Source of the DNA: Gammaproteobacteria bacterium 54_18_T64
Lineage (GTDB): Bacteria; Pseudomonadota; Gammaproteobacteria; Pseudomonadales; Porticoccaceae
Assembly (NCBI GenBank): GCA_002162825.1
Contig: MAAU01000030.1
Span: 1 to 49,957 of the forward strand
Length of the DNA: 49,957 nt
Direction of reading: 5' to 3'
In this document: positions 8,317 through 15,811 of the stretch, one piece after another
How positions within the stretch are numbered: the first letter of the stretch is position 1
How the letters are laid out: every line of letters starts with the position of its first letter
Position numbers and translations under genes: made by a program
Notes under the pieces: model-generated
The model's input: the letters and a program-made list of their open reading frames with translations, nothing else
Database searches by the model: none
Told to the model about the DNA's origin: nothing

Positions 8317-9168
8317 TTATTTGCCGATTTGATTCAAGGGTATTTTTAAGTAGGCAGTGCCATTGTCTTCGGCTCTTGGTAGCTCGCCGGCACAAATGTT
8401 AACTTGAATGGCAGGTAAGATCAGCGCCGGCATATCCAGTTGTGCATCGCGCTGCCTGCGTAGCTGAATGAAGTCATCTGCTCCTGTCCCTTGTAGGTGA
8501 ATATTGTTGCGCTGTTCGGCAACGGTAGATACAGCCTGGGGGGCCTCGCCCGGTTTTGGATAGTCATGGCAAAGGTAGAGCCGAGTTGCGTCGTCAAAGC
8601 TGAGCAGTCGTTGCAGTGAGTTGTAGAGAGCGGGGGCATCGCCGCCGGGGAAGTCGGCTCGGGCGGTGCCGTAAGTCGGCGCAAAAAAAGTATCGCCAAT
8701 AAAAATGGCAGTGCCAATTTTGTAGGACAGGCAAGCGGGGGTATGGCCCGGTGTCTCCAAAATTTCTATCTCCAGCTCGCCCAAATTAAGGCGTTCGCCC
8801 TCGCGTAACAGTAGGTCAAACTGGCTGCCATCGGTGGCCATATCATCCAGGTTAAAGACATTTTCAAACGCACGTTGCACCTGTGGCATGTTGGCACTGA
8901 CTGCCGTTTGTCCGCCGCAGTGTTTTTTGATATGGAGCGCAGCACTCAAGTGGTCGGCGTGGGCATGAGTTTCGAGAATGTACTTGAGTTCAAGACCGAG
9001 TTGCTTGAGTTCATCGATGATGAGGTCGGCAGATTGGCTAGAGGTGCGAGCGGCGCGATAGTTGAAATTGAGTACCGGGTCGATAATGGCGGCAAGGCGA
9101 GAGCTGTCGTCCCAAACGAGGTGGGTAAAACTTGAGGTTTCTGGGTCGAAATAGGTGTTCACTGGCAT
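8317..9168 (-). CDS. blh: Blh-like MBL-fold hydrolase (persulfide dioxygenase-type)
   Basis: 283 residues from the ATG at 9168. A TTG at 9228 is in frame but would place the start inside the promoter-like AT-rich region. The metallo-beta-lactamase metal motif His68-x-His70-x-Asp72-His73 is clear, followed by a Gly-His-Thr-Pro segment, a Gly-Asp-Thr-Phe-Phe segment and a Cys-His-Asp-Tyr segment that provide the remaining ligands. This set fits the ETHE1/Blh persulfide dioxygenase branch rather than glyoxalase II. The enzyme would oxidise glutathione persulfide to sulfite with one iron atom. There is no fused rhodanese domain. It leads the minus-strand operon and is divergent from the persulfide-sensing repressor. 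Confidence 0.85.
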   Translation of the reverse strand: MPVNTYFDPETSSFTHLVWDDSSRLAAIIDPVLNFNYRAARTSSQSADLIIDELKQLGLELKYILETHAHADHLSAALHIKKHCGGQTAVSANMPQVQRAFENVFNLDDMATDGSQFDLLLREGERLNLGELEIEILETPGHTPACLSYKIGTAIFIGDTFFAPTYGTARADFPGGDAPALYNSLQRLLSFDDATRLYLCHDYPKPGEAPQAVSTVAEQRNNIHLQGTGADDFIQLRRQRDAQLDMPALILPAIQVNICAGELPRAEDNGTAYLKIPLNQIGK

Positions 9169-9196
9169 AGGAAAGGCCCGCAGTAGACGAGGTTTT

Positions 9197-9237
9197 ATTA
9201 TATAAGTAATTTCTAAATTAGCAATCAAATATATATA
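9197..9237 (-). promoter_or_regulatory. Promoter and candidate repressor site for the sulfide operon
   Basis: On the minus strand TTGCTA (9219-9224) and a perfect TATAAT (9197-9202) are 16 bases apart, about 30 bases before the metallo-hydrolase ATG. The spacer contains the odd palindrome CTAATTTAG (9213-9221), and the region is flanked by TATATA on both sides (9199-9204 and 9230-9237). AT-rich dyads over the promoter are the usual targets of BigR-type ArsR repressors, so this is the likely operator; that part is inference. Confidence 0.5.
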
Positions 9238-9679
9238 GCGATCTGCTCTATATGAGTGCTTCTATATACTTGCATCGACTTGTTGGCCGACGCCGGGGGA
9301 GTAAGGCTCCTGCTGGGCTAATGGCGTCATGGGTCGAGTCCCGCATCCATTCTGTCGCAGGCAATGATGGTAGGGAAAAGCCAGCAGGCGGATTGCTAGA
9401 GTTTGGTTTTTCTCATAAGATTCAGTTGCTTAATCGGTGTGCAGTCTTGTGTGACACCGGAGTCTTGAAGCATAAAAAGTCTTTTTTGTGCAGGTAATAA
9501 GCCCTGTTCGACCTGGCTTCTCGATGGAGATATAGCGCGCTTAAGCTGGACGGGACCAAGGGTGTGGGTGAATGGCGATTTACTAAGATTGTATTAGCAT
9601 CGATTGTTGTAGCCATACATAATGCAGAGCGACGGGGTTACGATTGATGACCGGGACGGGCTTTGGGGAGTATTGAATA
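9238..9679. other. Long divergent intergenic region, no gene recognised
   Basis: About 440 bases between the sulfide-operon promoter and the repressor gene. Short open frames exist on both strands, but none has a ribosome site, recognisable protein or conserved-looking composition. No hairpin with a T tract was found. It presumably holds the repressor's own promoter, which I could not place with confidence. Confidence 0.4.
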
Positions 9680-9994
9680 GTGGCAACTGGTGTGGATTTG
9701 GCCGATTTGGCTGCCCATGCTCACGAGGCAGAAAGTTTGCTCAAGGGGCTTTCAAACAGTAATCGCTTGATGATTCTCTGTGCTCTGAGTGAGGGCGAGT
9801 TATCGGTATCTGCATTGAACGAGTGCGTCCCCCTCAGTCAGTCGGCCTTGTCTCAGCATCTGGCCACCTTGCGTCGTGGCGGCATGGTGGCGACGCGGCG
9901 CGAGTCGCAGACGATTTATTACCGTCTCTACGACCCCAAGGTGAGGATGATTATTGAGACCCTGCATACCATGTTTTGTGAGGCCAAGACTTAA
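9680..9994 (+). CDS. bigR: ArsR-family persulfide-sensing repressor (BigR/SqrR type)
   Basis: 104 residues from a GTG start with a GGGGAG site nine bases upstream. The winged-helix core is clear, with recognition-helix text Leu-Ser-Gln-Ser-Ala-Leu-Ser-Gln-His-Leu at residues 52-61. It lacks the Cys-Val-Cys metal site of ArsR and SmtB. Instead it has Cys34 and Cys100, 66 residues apart, exactly the spacing of the redox cysteine pair known in BigR and SqrR that forms a di- or polysulfide bridge and releases DNA. Cys49 is extra. It is divergent from the Blh-like hydrolase and YeeE/YedE pair, its expected regulon. The name rests on the cysteine spacing plus the neighbourhood. Confidence 0.85.
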   Translation: MATGVDLADLAAHAHEAESLLKGLSNSNRLMILCALSEGELSVSALNECVPLSQSALSQHLATLRRGGMVATRRESQTIYYRLYDPKVRMIIETLHTMFCEAKT

Positions 9995-10228
9995 CAGTCT
10001 TCTACCTAAGGAGTTCCTCAACAGTAGGTGCTTTAGATGAGGCTTAAGTACAGCTAATAGCTATTTATTGCGACGTTTTACGATGACTATTCCGAGTCTG
10101 AAATACCAGTTAATGATTTGTTCAGGGCTTCCCGTCCTACTCTCTAGCTATGAGAAAGGACGTGTGTCTGGAATTCATACGCTTTATGGCGTAGCCCTTT
10201 ATCCAGGCGTAACGGAGTTGCTCTGGGG

Positions 10229-11020
10229 CTATTTAAAGCCGTGTTCCGCCTGGGGGAAATCACCACTGCGCACGGCATCGGCATAGGCCTGTAGGGCTAG
10301 TTGCACGCTATTGGTATCGGCGAGGAAGTTGCGGGTAAATTTGGGGATGCGCGGTGAAAAGCCGAGCATATCGTAGAGTACGAGCACCTGGGCATCGGTG
10401 TTGGGACCTGCACCAATGCCAATCACGGGGATGTCTAGCACCTTGGTGATGGCAGTCGCCAGGTTTGTTGGCACACATTCCAGTACCAGCATATCGGCAC
10501 CAGCCTCCTGCAGTATTTTCGCGTCGCGCAAGATCAGCTCGGCGCCTTCGTCATCGCGCCCCTGTACCTTATAGCCACCGAGCTTATTAAAGGATTGGGG
10601 TGTCAGGCCCAGGTGGCCACACACCGGTACGCCGCGCTGGCTGAGGCTAAACACAGATTCTTCCAACCAGGCACCGCCCTCGACTTTCACCATTTGTGCG
10701 CCCGCTTGCATCAGCAGGGCGGCATTGGCGAGGGTGGCCTCTTCGGTGGCGTAGGACATAAAGGGCATGTCGGCAATGATCAGCGATTTACTGTTGCCGC
10801 GACTGACGGCGCCGGTGTGGTGGAGCATGTCGTCCATGGTCACAGGTACGGTACTTGAGTAGCCGAGAATGACATTGCCCAGAGAGTCGCCAACGAGAAT
10901 CACATCGATACCGGCGAGCTCAATCTGGTGGGCAAAGGCACTGTCGTAGGCGGTGATAACGGGGAATTTATCGCCGCCGGCTTTGTGGTTATTGAGGGTG
11001 TTAATGGTGACAGATTTCAT
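10229..11020 (-). CDS. panB: 3-methyl-2-oxobutanoate hydroxymethyltransferase (PanB)
   Basis: 263 residues, the usual length. It transfers a hydroxymethyl group from methylene-tetrahydrofolate to alpha-ketoisovalerate, giving ketopantoate for pantothenate and CoA synthesis. The N-terminal Thr-Ala-Tyr-Asp-Ser-Ala segment, the Val-Gly-Asp-Ser-Leu-Gly-Asn motif with the metal-binding Asp, and the Gly-x-Gly-Ala-Gly-Pro segment near residue 215 are all family hallmarks. It lies 44 bases after the deoxynucleoside kinase in the same direction as folK and pcnB, so it is probably the end of that operon. The usual partner panC does not follow; the next gene downstream is the oppositely oriented ArsR repressor. 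Confidence 0.97.
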   Translation of the reverse strand: MKSVTINTLNNHKAGGDKFPVITAYDSAFAHQIELAGIDVILVGDSLGNVILGYSSTVPVTMDDMLHHTGAVSRGNSKSLIIADMPFMSYATEEATLANAALLMQAGAQMVKVEGGAWLEESVFSLSQRGVPVCGHLGLTPQSFNKLGGYKVQGRDDEGAELILRDAKILQEAGADMLVLECVPTNLATAITKVLDIPVIGIGAGPNTDAQVLVLYDMLGFSPRIPKFTRNFLADTNSVQLALQAYADAVRSGDFPQAEHGFK

Positions 11021-11064
11021 CGGTGGCTCTCTTTTTAATAGGCAATGCGTAGCTGATCAAATGC

Positions 11065-11751
11065 CTACAGATGTGTCTGGGGGTTGTAGTAGTGGCGACC
11101 ACTTTTGATGCTGAGCAGGTAATCCACCAGGTTGCGATAATCGTTTTCATTGTTAATCGGGTCGATGTCCGCAGCATTAATGATGAGCAGCGGTGCGGCC
11201 TCATAGTAATGGAAAAATTCCATATAGGCTTCATTGAGCTCGGTGAGATAGGCGAGGTCGATATTGCGCTCACTGGCGACGCCACGGCAGTTGATTCGCT
11301 CCATGAGCACATCGGCGGGGGCCTGTAGATAAATCACCAGGCCGGGCTTGGGCTTGTTCAGGGTCAGCTGCTGGTACACCGCCTGGTAAATCTTCAGCTC
11401 GTCGGCGTCGAGGGTGACGCGGGCGAAGAGGGGGTCCTTGTCCATCAGAAAGTCGGCAATGCGCAGTGGTTGAAACATATCGCCCTGGCGCAGTGCTTCG
11501 ATTTGTTCGGCTCTCTGTAATAAAAAGTGCAATTGAGTGGGCAGTGCTGCGGCCTGCCTATCCTGATAAAAACGGCTCAGAAAGGGGTTGTCCGCCGTTT
11601 TTTCGAGCAAGGTGTCGTAGTTAAACGTTTCGGCCAGGCGCTTGGCGAGTGAGGTCTTGCCAACCCCAATGGGCCCTTCCACTGCTATAAAGCGCGGTAA
11701 GGTAGCGATATTCAGGTCGAGATTGATAGTTTTAGTCAGTGCGTCCACCAC
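11065..11751 (-). CDS. Deoxynucleoside kinase family protein
   Basis: 228 residues. A Walker A loop (Gly-Pro-Ile-Gly-Val-Gly-Lys-Thr-Ser) lies at about residues 26-34, an Asp-Arg-Gln-type segment follows, and a lid region with an Arg-rich stretch is near residue 160. This is the bacterial deoxyadenosine/deoxyguanosine kinase family, which phosphorylates salvaged deoxynucleosides. The start codon overlaps the 3' end of folK by 20 bases, so translation is coupled. A kinase of this family between folK and panB is a recurring arrangement in gammaproteobacteria. Base specificity cannot be read here. Confidence 0.9.
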   Translation of the reverse strand: MVDALTKTINLDLNIATLPRFIAVEGPIGVGKTSLAKRLAETFNYDTLLEKTADNPFLSRFYQDRQAAALPTQLHFLLQRAEQIEALRQGDMFQPLRIADFLMDKDPLFARVTLDADELKIYQAVYQQLTLNKPKPGLVIYLQAPADVLMERINCRGVASERNIDLAYLTELNEAYMEFFHYYEAAPLLIINAADIDPINNENDYRNLVDYLLSIKSGRHYYNPQTHL

Positions 11752-12241
11752 TTCCTACTGCAACGAGGCGGACAATACCTGCTGGCGAGCAGTTTGCCAA
11801 TAGTCTTGCCAGCGGGGTGCCGTCGGGCAGGCTCAGCTCGGGGGCAATATCGGCCAGGGGCTGGAGCACGAAATTGCGCTCGCCGAGGCGCGGATGGGGG
11901 ATTTGTAGCTGACGGCTGTTAAGGCTCCGTTTGGCGTAGAGCAGAATATCGAGATCCAGGGTGCGCGGCCCCCAGCGCACAATGCGCTTTCTACCCTGCC
12001 GTGTTTCTATTTGCTGGAGTGCCTGCAACAGGGCGCGAGGTTGCAGCGCGGTGTCTATCTCTACTACTGTATTGATATAGCTGGGCTGGCTGCCGGGGCC
12101 AATGGCGAGGCTTTTATACCAGGGCGCACAGCGTATTAGCTGTGTGCCCGGGAGTTGGGCGATGGCCTTGAGAGCGGCCTTGATCTGTCGGGGGGGGGAA
12201 TTGAGGTTGCTACCCAGACCGAGGTAGACCCTAGCTGGCAT
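11732..12241 (-). CDS. folK: 6-hydroxymethyl-7,8-dihydropterin pyrophosphokinase (FolK)
   Basis: 169 residues from the ATG at 12241, which gives the typical start Ala-Arg-Val-Tyr-Leu-Gly-Leu-Gly-Ser-Asn-Leu. The HPPK signature Arg-Trp-Gly-Pro-Arg-Thr-Leu-Asp-Leu-Asp-Ile-Leu is present around residue 90 and carries the two magnesium-binding aspartates. It attaches pyrophosphate to the pterin in folate synthesis. The start overlaps the end of pcnB by 11 bases and the end overlaps the deoxynucleoside kinase by 20 bases, a tightly coupled operon. Confidence 0.96.
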   Translation of the reverse strand: MPARVYLGLGSNLNSPPRQIKAALKAIAQLPGTQLIRCAPWYKSLAIGPGSQPSYINTVVEIDTALQPRALLQALQQIETRQGRKRIVRWGPRTLDLDILLYAKRSLNSRQLQIPHPRLGERNFVLQPLADIAPELSLPDGTPLARLLANCSPAGIVRLVAVGSGGRTD

Positions 12242-13580
12242 GATCCGCTTTGGGTTTGCGGCGTGAGCGTCGGCGTTTATTACCCGACTTAGGCTTCGGC
12301 AGGGCGGCGACCATGGCCTCGCGCTCGTCTTCATCAACCTCCTGATAGAGGGTCCACCACTCACCTAAGTCCTGAGTTTGTTCACCGGCCTGTTCGCGCA
12401 GCAATAAAAAGTCATAGGCGGCCCGAAAGCGGGGGTGGCTAAACACGCGCGCCGCATTTTGGCCGTTGCGTCTATTGAGGCGGGCCTGCAGCTCCCAGAT
12501 TTCTTTCATCATGGTCGTGAAGCGGCGGGGAATGGCGGTGCGCTTGATCTGTTTTTGAATGGCGTCGCTGCCGGCCTGTTGCAGGGCGTAGAGGGGAGAG
12601 TCACCTTTGTCGGTGTAGTGCTTGCGCCGTTCGATAAGGGCGGGCCACAACAGGGCGGCGTAAATAAAGGCCGGCGTGACACGCTGGCGATTATTGATGC
12701 GGGCATCGGTATTGCCCATCGCCTGACTGATCAGCTTTTGATAAAAACTGTCATCGAGTAGCGGGGCAGTGGTCGGGAATAATTGTTCGAAGAGCGCTAG
12801 CTGGCGCAGTTGTTCGTAGGTCGCCAGGGCTGAGCCGCTCATTAGTAGCTTCAAGCTTTCGTCGAATAGTCGGGCCGAGGAAATATCACCGAGCAAGGGC
12901 GCGCATTCGGCGATGGGGGCGAGGGTGTTGTCCTCGAGTTCAAAGTCTAGCTTGGCGGCAAAACGGGCAGCGCGGAGCATGCGCACCGGGTCTTCCCGGT
13001 AGCGGGTGGCGGCATCACCGATGATGCGTAAGCTTTTTTGCTTGAGATCTTTGAGGCCGTCAGCGTAGTCGTAAATGGTGTTGTCGGTGGGGTGGTAGTA
13101 CATGGCGTTGATGCTGAAGTCGCGCCGGCTAGCATCTTCATCTATTGAGCCGAAGACGTTGTCGCGCAGCAACATGCCCTCTTTCGACTGCTGGGATAGG
13201 TTTTTGTCGTTGCCCGGGCTACTGGTGTGGTGGGCGCGGAAGGTGGTGACTTCGATGACTTCGCGACCAAAGCGTACATGGACGATACGGAAGCGCCGGC
13301 CAATGATTTGCGCGCGTCGGAACACAACTTTGACTTGCTCGGGGGTGGCGTCGGTGGCGACGTCAAAGTCCTTGGGCTTGAGGCCGAGCATCAGGTCTCG
13401 CACACAGCCGCCGACCACATAGGCCTTATAGCCTGCTTGTTCCAGGCCACTGACGACCTCGGATGCGGCGCGACTGATGTCTGTGGGTTCGATGGGGTGG
13501 GAGCCCGGCGGCACGATATGGGGCCCAGAGGCCTTACGTTTCTTTTTCAAGCCTAGCTTTTTGGCGATCCGCTTTAACAT
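12231..13580 (-). CDS. pcnB: Poly(A) polymerase I (PcnB)
   Basis: 449 residues from the ATG at 13580. An ATG at 13625 would add 15 residues that do not resemble the family, and neither start has a clear ribosome site. Near residue 57 the nucleotidyltransferase signature Gly-Gly-Cys-Val-Arg-Asp is followed by Lys-Asp-Phe-Asp-Val-Ala, whose two aspartates bind the catalytic metals; an Arg-Arg-Asp-Phe-Ser-Ile-Asn-Ala motif follows. The C-terminus is a Lys/Arg-rich tail, typical for PcnB rather than the tRNA CCA-adding enzyme. It polyadenylates RNA 3' ends and promotes decay. It heads the pcnB-folK-kinase-panB operon, directly downstream of two small-RNA-like units. Confidence 0.95.
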   Translation of the reverse strand: MLKRIAKKLGLKKKRKASGPHIVPPGSHPIEPTDISRAASEVVSGLEQAGYKAYVVGGCVRDLMLGLKPKDFDVATDATPEQVKVVFRRAQIIGRRFRIVHVRFGREVIEVTTFRAHHTSSPGNDKNLSQQSKEGMLLRDNVFGSIDEDASRRDFSINAMYYHPTDNTIYDYADGLKDLKQKSLRIIGDAATRYREDPVRMLRAARFAAKLDFELEDNTLAPIAECAPLLGDISSARLFDESLKLLMSGSALATYEQLRQLALFEQLFPTTAPLLDDSFYQKLISQAMGNTDARINNRQRVTPAFIYAALLWPALIERRKHYTDKGDSPLYALQQAGSDAIQKQIKRTAIPRRFTTMMKEIWELQARLNRRNGQNAARVFSHPRFRAAYDFLLLREQAGEQTQDLGEWWTLYQEVDEDEREAMVAALPKPKSGNKRRRSRRKPKADHAS

Positions 13581-13764
13581 GGATAGGGAGTCTGGTGCGA
13601 AGAAATAGGGGCGTGAGTCTAGCATACAGGGTGTGGAGGATGTCTGGGCTCAACAAATCACTTGTAGAAAGTGGCCACTTTTTGAGAGGCGGTAGTGAAA
13701 AGATCCCAGCTTAACGGGGAGAGGGCAGATGATAGGTCGAAAATTGTAGAGACTTGGGGAAGCA

Positions 13765-13792
13765 AAAAGGGAAGCCCGAGGGCTTCCCTTTT
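13765..13792 (-). terminator. Terminator hairpin of small-RNA unit 1
   Basis: A perfect inverted repeat, AAAAGGGAAGCCC pairing with GGGCTTCCCTTTT around a two-base centre. On the minus strand five T residues follow the GC stem; on the plus strand there are only four. It ends candidate small RNA 1 and is nearly identical to the hairpin at 14031-14060. Confidence 0.8.
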
Positions 13793-13878
13793 AATAGGCC
13801 ACGTGTTCTAGGATCTAACCCACCCATAAACGTATAGCAACTCATCAATTTATTATTATGTTTATTGTTATTCTTCGC

Positions 13879-13897
13879 AGTCATCATTCAGATGACT
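13879..13897 (-). other. 5' hairpin of small-RNA unit 1
   Basis: AGTCATC and GATGACT form a perfect seven-base stem around a five-base loop, extendable by CGCA/TGCG with one bulged A. It begins about where transcription from the adjacent promoter would start. It is not present in copy 2. Confidence 0.5.
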
Positions 13898-13904
13898 TGC
13901 GGTC

Positions 13905-13935
13905 ATGATAGCACGGTGTGGCGGGTTTATGTAAA
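13905..13935 (-). promoter_or_regulatory. Candidate promoter of small-RNA unit 1
   Basis: On the minus strand TTTACA (13930-13935, five of six) and TATCAT (13905-13910, five of six, preceded by TGC as an extended -10) are 19 bases apart. The spacing is slightly long, but the TGn extension compensates. No sigma54-type GG/GC promoter, as used by CrcZ in Pseudomonas, was seen. Confidence 0.45.
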
Positions 13936-14030
13936 GAGGTTTATGAAAAATATTTGGTGGCGAGTTTTCGTTGCTTAGTGGTCGCTCTGCAAAAAACTTT
14001 GGGGTGAAGAGTTAAAAGTCTTTGGACAGT

Positions 14031-14060
14031 AAAAAGGGAAGCCCGAGGGCTTCCCTTTTT
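14031..14060 (-). terminator. Terminator hairpin of small-RNA unit 2
   Basis: A perfect inverted repeat, AAAAAGGGAAGCCC pairing with GGGCTTCCCTTTTT. It has five T residues after the GC stem on either strand, so it could stop transcription in both directions. Confidence 0.8.
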
Positions 14061-14183
14061 AATATGCCACGTGTTTCTGGATCTAACCCACCCTTAAAAC
14101 GTATAGCAACTCATCAAATATTATTATTATTGTCTATTGTTATTATTATATTTTTGTATTCTGCACATTCATTATTGTTATAA
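14031..14183 (-). ncRNA. Candidate small RNA, copy 2 (crcZ position)
   Basis: This is the second copy of the unit at 13764-13898. On the minus strand a promoter at 14190-14221 is followed by an A-rich stretch of AAT/AAC triplets (14117-14155), the conserved core (14061-14117) and a perfect terminator (14031-14060). The core is almost base-for-base the same as in copy 1, while the upstream parts have diverged, as expected for an old tandem duplication kept under selection. It begins roughly 100 bases after the gluQ stop codon. Expression is inferred, not seen. Confidence 0.45.
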
Positions 14184-14189
14184 GTGGAA

Positions 14190-14221
14190 ATTATATTACT
14201 CAGAAAGTGTGACCTGTGCAA
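14190..14221 (-). promoter_or_regulatory. Candidate promoter of small-RNA unit 2
   Basis: On the minus strand a perfect TATAAT lies at 14190-14195, overlapping TAATAT (14193-14198), which is 17 bases from TTGCAC (14216-14221). Either pairing would start transcription close to 14183. Confidence 0.45.
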
Positions 14222-14280
14222 AGCTTTTCTTAGAAAAAAACACGCTTAGAAGTAGTCGTTTTATAGCTAAATGGGTTTGA

Positions 14281-15198
14281 TTATGACAGTTGCTGCTTTT
14301 TGTCACTTTCTGTCACCCTGCTGAGGGGGGGTATATTGCTGAGCTGCCAGTGTTTGGTTGCCCAATCTAGAACTTGCGGTATGGAGGCGCCGCAAAGTTC
14401 TGAGGGGGTGTTGAAACCCAATAGTCCCAGGCAATCGAGGAGATTACTTAACACCTGGCGTGAATTAAGCTTGGGGGCGTGGTTTTGCTTGCTGAGCTTC
14501 TCGCCCTGGGGATTACTAAGCACGGGGATATGAGCGTATTGCGGGGTTTCAATGTCCAGGCAGTGCAGTAGGTGCATTTGTCGGGGGCTTGAATCGAGCA
14601 AGTCGCTGCCTCGAACAACGTGGCTAATACCCTGGTAGCCGTCATCCAGGCTACAGGCCAGTTGGTACGCGGGTAATTGATCGCGACGCCAGAGAATAAA
14701 GTCTCCAGTCTTGCCCAGGTCAAATACCATCACGCCCTGAATTAAATCGTCCAGCGCGATTGAGCACCGTTCGGGGAGTTGAATACGAATGGCGTGGGGT
14801 TTGTCGGGGCTGGTTGCAGCGGAATTCGCTTTGCGGGCTCGACAGGCTCCATCGTAGCATCCGTTCAGAGTACGCAGCCGCGCCCGGTTGCAGTCGCAGG
14901 CGTATAACAAGCCGGCACGGCCTAGTTGCTGTAGTGCATCCTGGTAAGCGGGTAGCCGCGAGCTTTGATAGAGCACCGGGCCATCCCAGTGCAGACCGTG
15001 TTCATCGAGTTGGCGGAGGATGAGGTCTGCGGCGCCGGGAACTTCCCGCGGTGGGTCGAGGTCTTCAATGCGCAGTAACCATTGACCACTATTGGCCCTG
15101 GCGTCGAGAAAACTGGCCAGGGCGGCTAGTAATGAGCCTTTGTGAAGAGGGCCGGTGGGCGAGGGCGCAAACCGGCCAATGTAGGAATTGACAGCCAT
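14281..15198 (-). CDS. gluQ: Glutamyl-Q tRNA(Asp) synthetase (GluQ)
   Basis: 305 residues. It resembles the catalytic half of glutamyl-tRNA synthetase without the anticodon-binding domain. The HIGH-type motif is His-Lys-Gly-Ser at 19-22 after Ala-Pro-Ser-Pro-Thr-Gly, and the KMSKS-type motif is Lys-Leu-Ser-Lys-Gln around residue 236. A zinc site Cys-x-Cys...Cys-Tyr-x3-Cys is present near residues 105-125. It attaches glutamate to the queuosine base at position 34 of tRNA(Asp). It starts 21 bases after the dksA stop; the dksA-gluQ pair is conserved in gammaproteobacteria. Confidence 0.96.
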   Translation of the reverse strand: MAVNSYIGRFAPSPTGPLHKGSLLAALASFLDARANSGQWLLRIEDLDPPREVPGAADLILRQLDEHGLHWDGPVLYQSSRLPAYQDALQQLGRAGLLYACDCNRARLRTLNGCYDGACRARKANSAATSPDKPHAIRIQLPERCSIALDDLIQGVMVFDLGKTGDFILWRRDQLPAYQLACSLDDGYQGISHVVRGSDLLDSSPRQMHLLHCLDIETPQYAHIPVLSNPQGEKLSKQNHAPKLNSRQVLSNLLDCLGLLGFNTPSELCGASIPQVLDWATKHWQLSNIPPLSRVTESDKKQQLS

Positions 15199-15219
15199 GG
15201 CGTGGCGGTCGAGAGGTTT

Positions 15220-15669
15220 TTAGCCGCCGCTAACTTGCTTCTCTTTAATTTCGTCGAGAGTTTTGCAATCGACGCAAAGGGTTGCTGTGGGGCGAGCTTC
15301 GAGGCGGCGAATGCCGATATCGACGCCACATTGGTCACAGTAACCGTAGTCGTCGGCATCGAGTAGTTCCATGGTGCTGTCAATTTTCTTGATCAGCTTG
15401 CGCTCTCTATCGCGGGTGCGCAATTCGAGGCTGAATTCCTCTTCCTGAGTGGCCCGGTCTGCAGGGTCGGGGAAGTTTGCCGCCTCGTCCTTCATATGGC
15501 TGACCGTGCGATCGACTTCTTCCATGAGCTCCTGCTTCCATGCCAGCAAGAGCGCTTTAAAGTGCGTCTGCTGATTTTCATTCATGTATTCTTCGCCCTT
15601 TTTCTCCTTGTAGGGAGTCTGGCCGTGAAGGGTTAACGTTGATGTTTTGGCCGCTTTTTTCTTGGGCAT
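15220..15669 (-). CDS. dksA: RNA polymerase-binding transcription factor DksA
   Basis: 149 residues from the ATG at 15669, matching the known family start; a longer in-frame start at 15735 would add 22 residues into the upstream region. The coiled coil carries Asp-Pro-Ala-Asp-Arg-Ala in the tip, matching the Asp-x-x-Asp tip that reaches the polymerase active site. A four-cysteine zinc finger (Cys-x2-Cys...Cys-x2-Cys) follows, with an Arg-Arg-Leu-Glu-Ala-Arg-Pro segment. It works with ppGpp in the stringent response. Confidence 0.97.
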   Translation of the reverse strand: MPKKKAAKTSTLTLHGQTPYKEKKGEEYMNENQQTHFKALLLAWKQELMEEVDRTVSHMKDEAANFPDPADRATQEEEFSLELRTRDRERKLIKKIDSTMELLDADDYGYCDQCGVDIGIRRLEARPTATLCVDCKTLDEIKEKQVSGG

Positions 15670-15811
15670 GGACGTGTTCCGTTTTAATACTATCGCGAAG
15701 CAGGACGTTATAGTGCCACTGGGTAATTTTTTCAAGTCTATTTTAGTATTACTGGCCTTGTTTCATGACCTACAATGCTTGATTTTTTGCAGATCTAACG
15801 GGGATCGAACT

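Larger units (their letters stand above)
13764..13898 (-). ncRNA. Candidate small RNA, copy 1 (crcZ position)
   Basis: On the minus strand, an extended -10 promoter (13905-13910) is followed by a 5' hairpin (13879-13897), then an A-rich run of in-phase AAN triplets (13847-13876), a conserved core of about 55 bases (13793-13847) and a perfect terminator hairpin. The core, A-rich run and terminator recur about 267 bases away as copy 2. AAN-triplet tracts are what the Hfq distal face and Crc bind, and Pseudomonas carries the Hfq/Crc-titrating RNA CrcZ at this position just upstream of pcnB. No protein frame fits. Transcription and function are inferred; only the repeat, hairpins and motifs are seen. 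Confidence 0.45.

Noticed and set aside
9252-9616. Short open frames on both strands between the sulfide operon and its repressor
   Set aside because: They overlap each other, lack ribosome sites and show no protein family text.
10068-10286. 72-codon open frame between the repressor gene and panB
   Set aside because: It runs into the 3' end of panB on the other strand and has no supporting signal.
13764-14183. Repeat pair read as a CRISPR array
   Set aside because: Only two units of about 120 bases with a terminator in each, no short repeat-spacer pattern and no cas gene.
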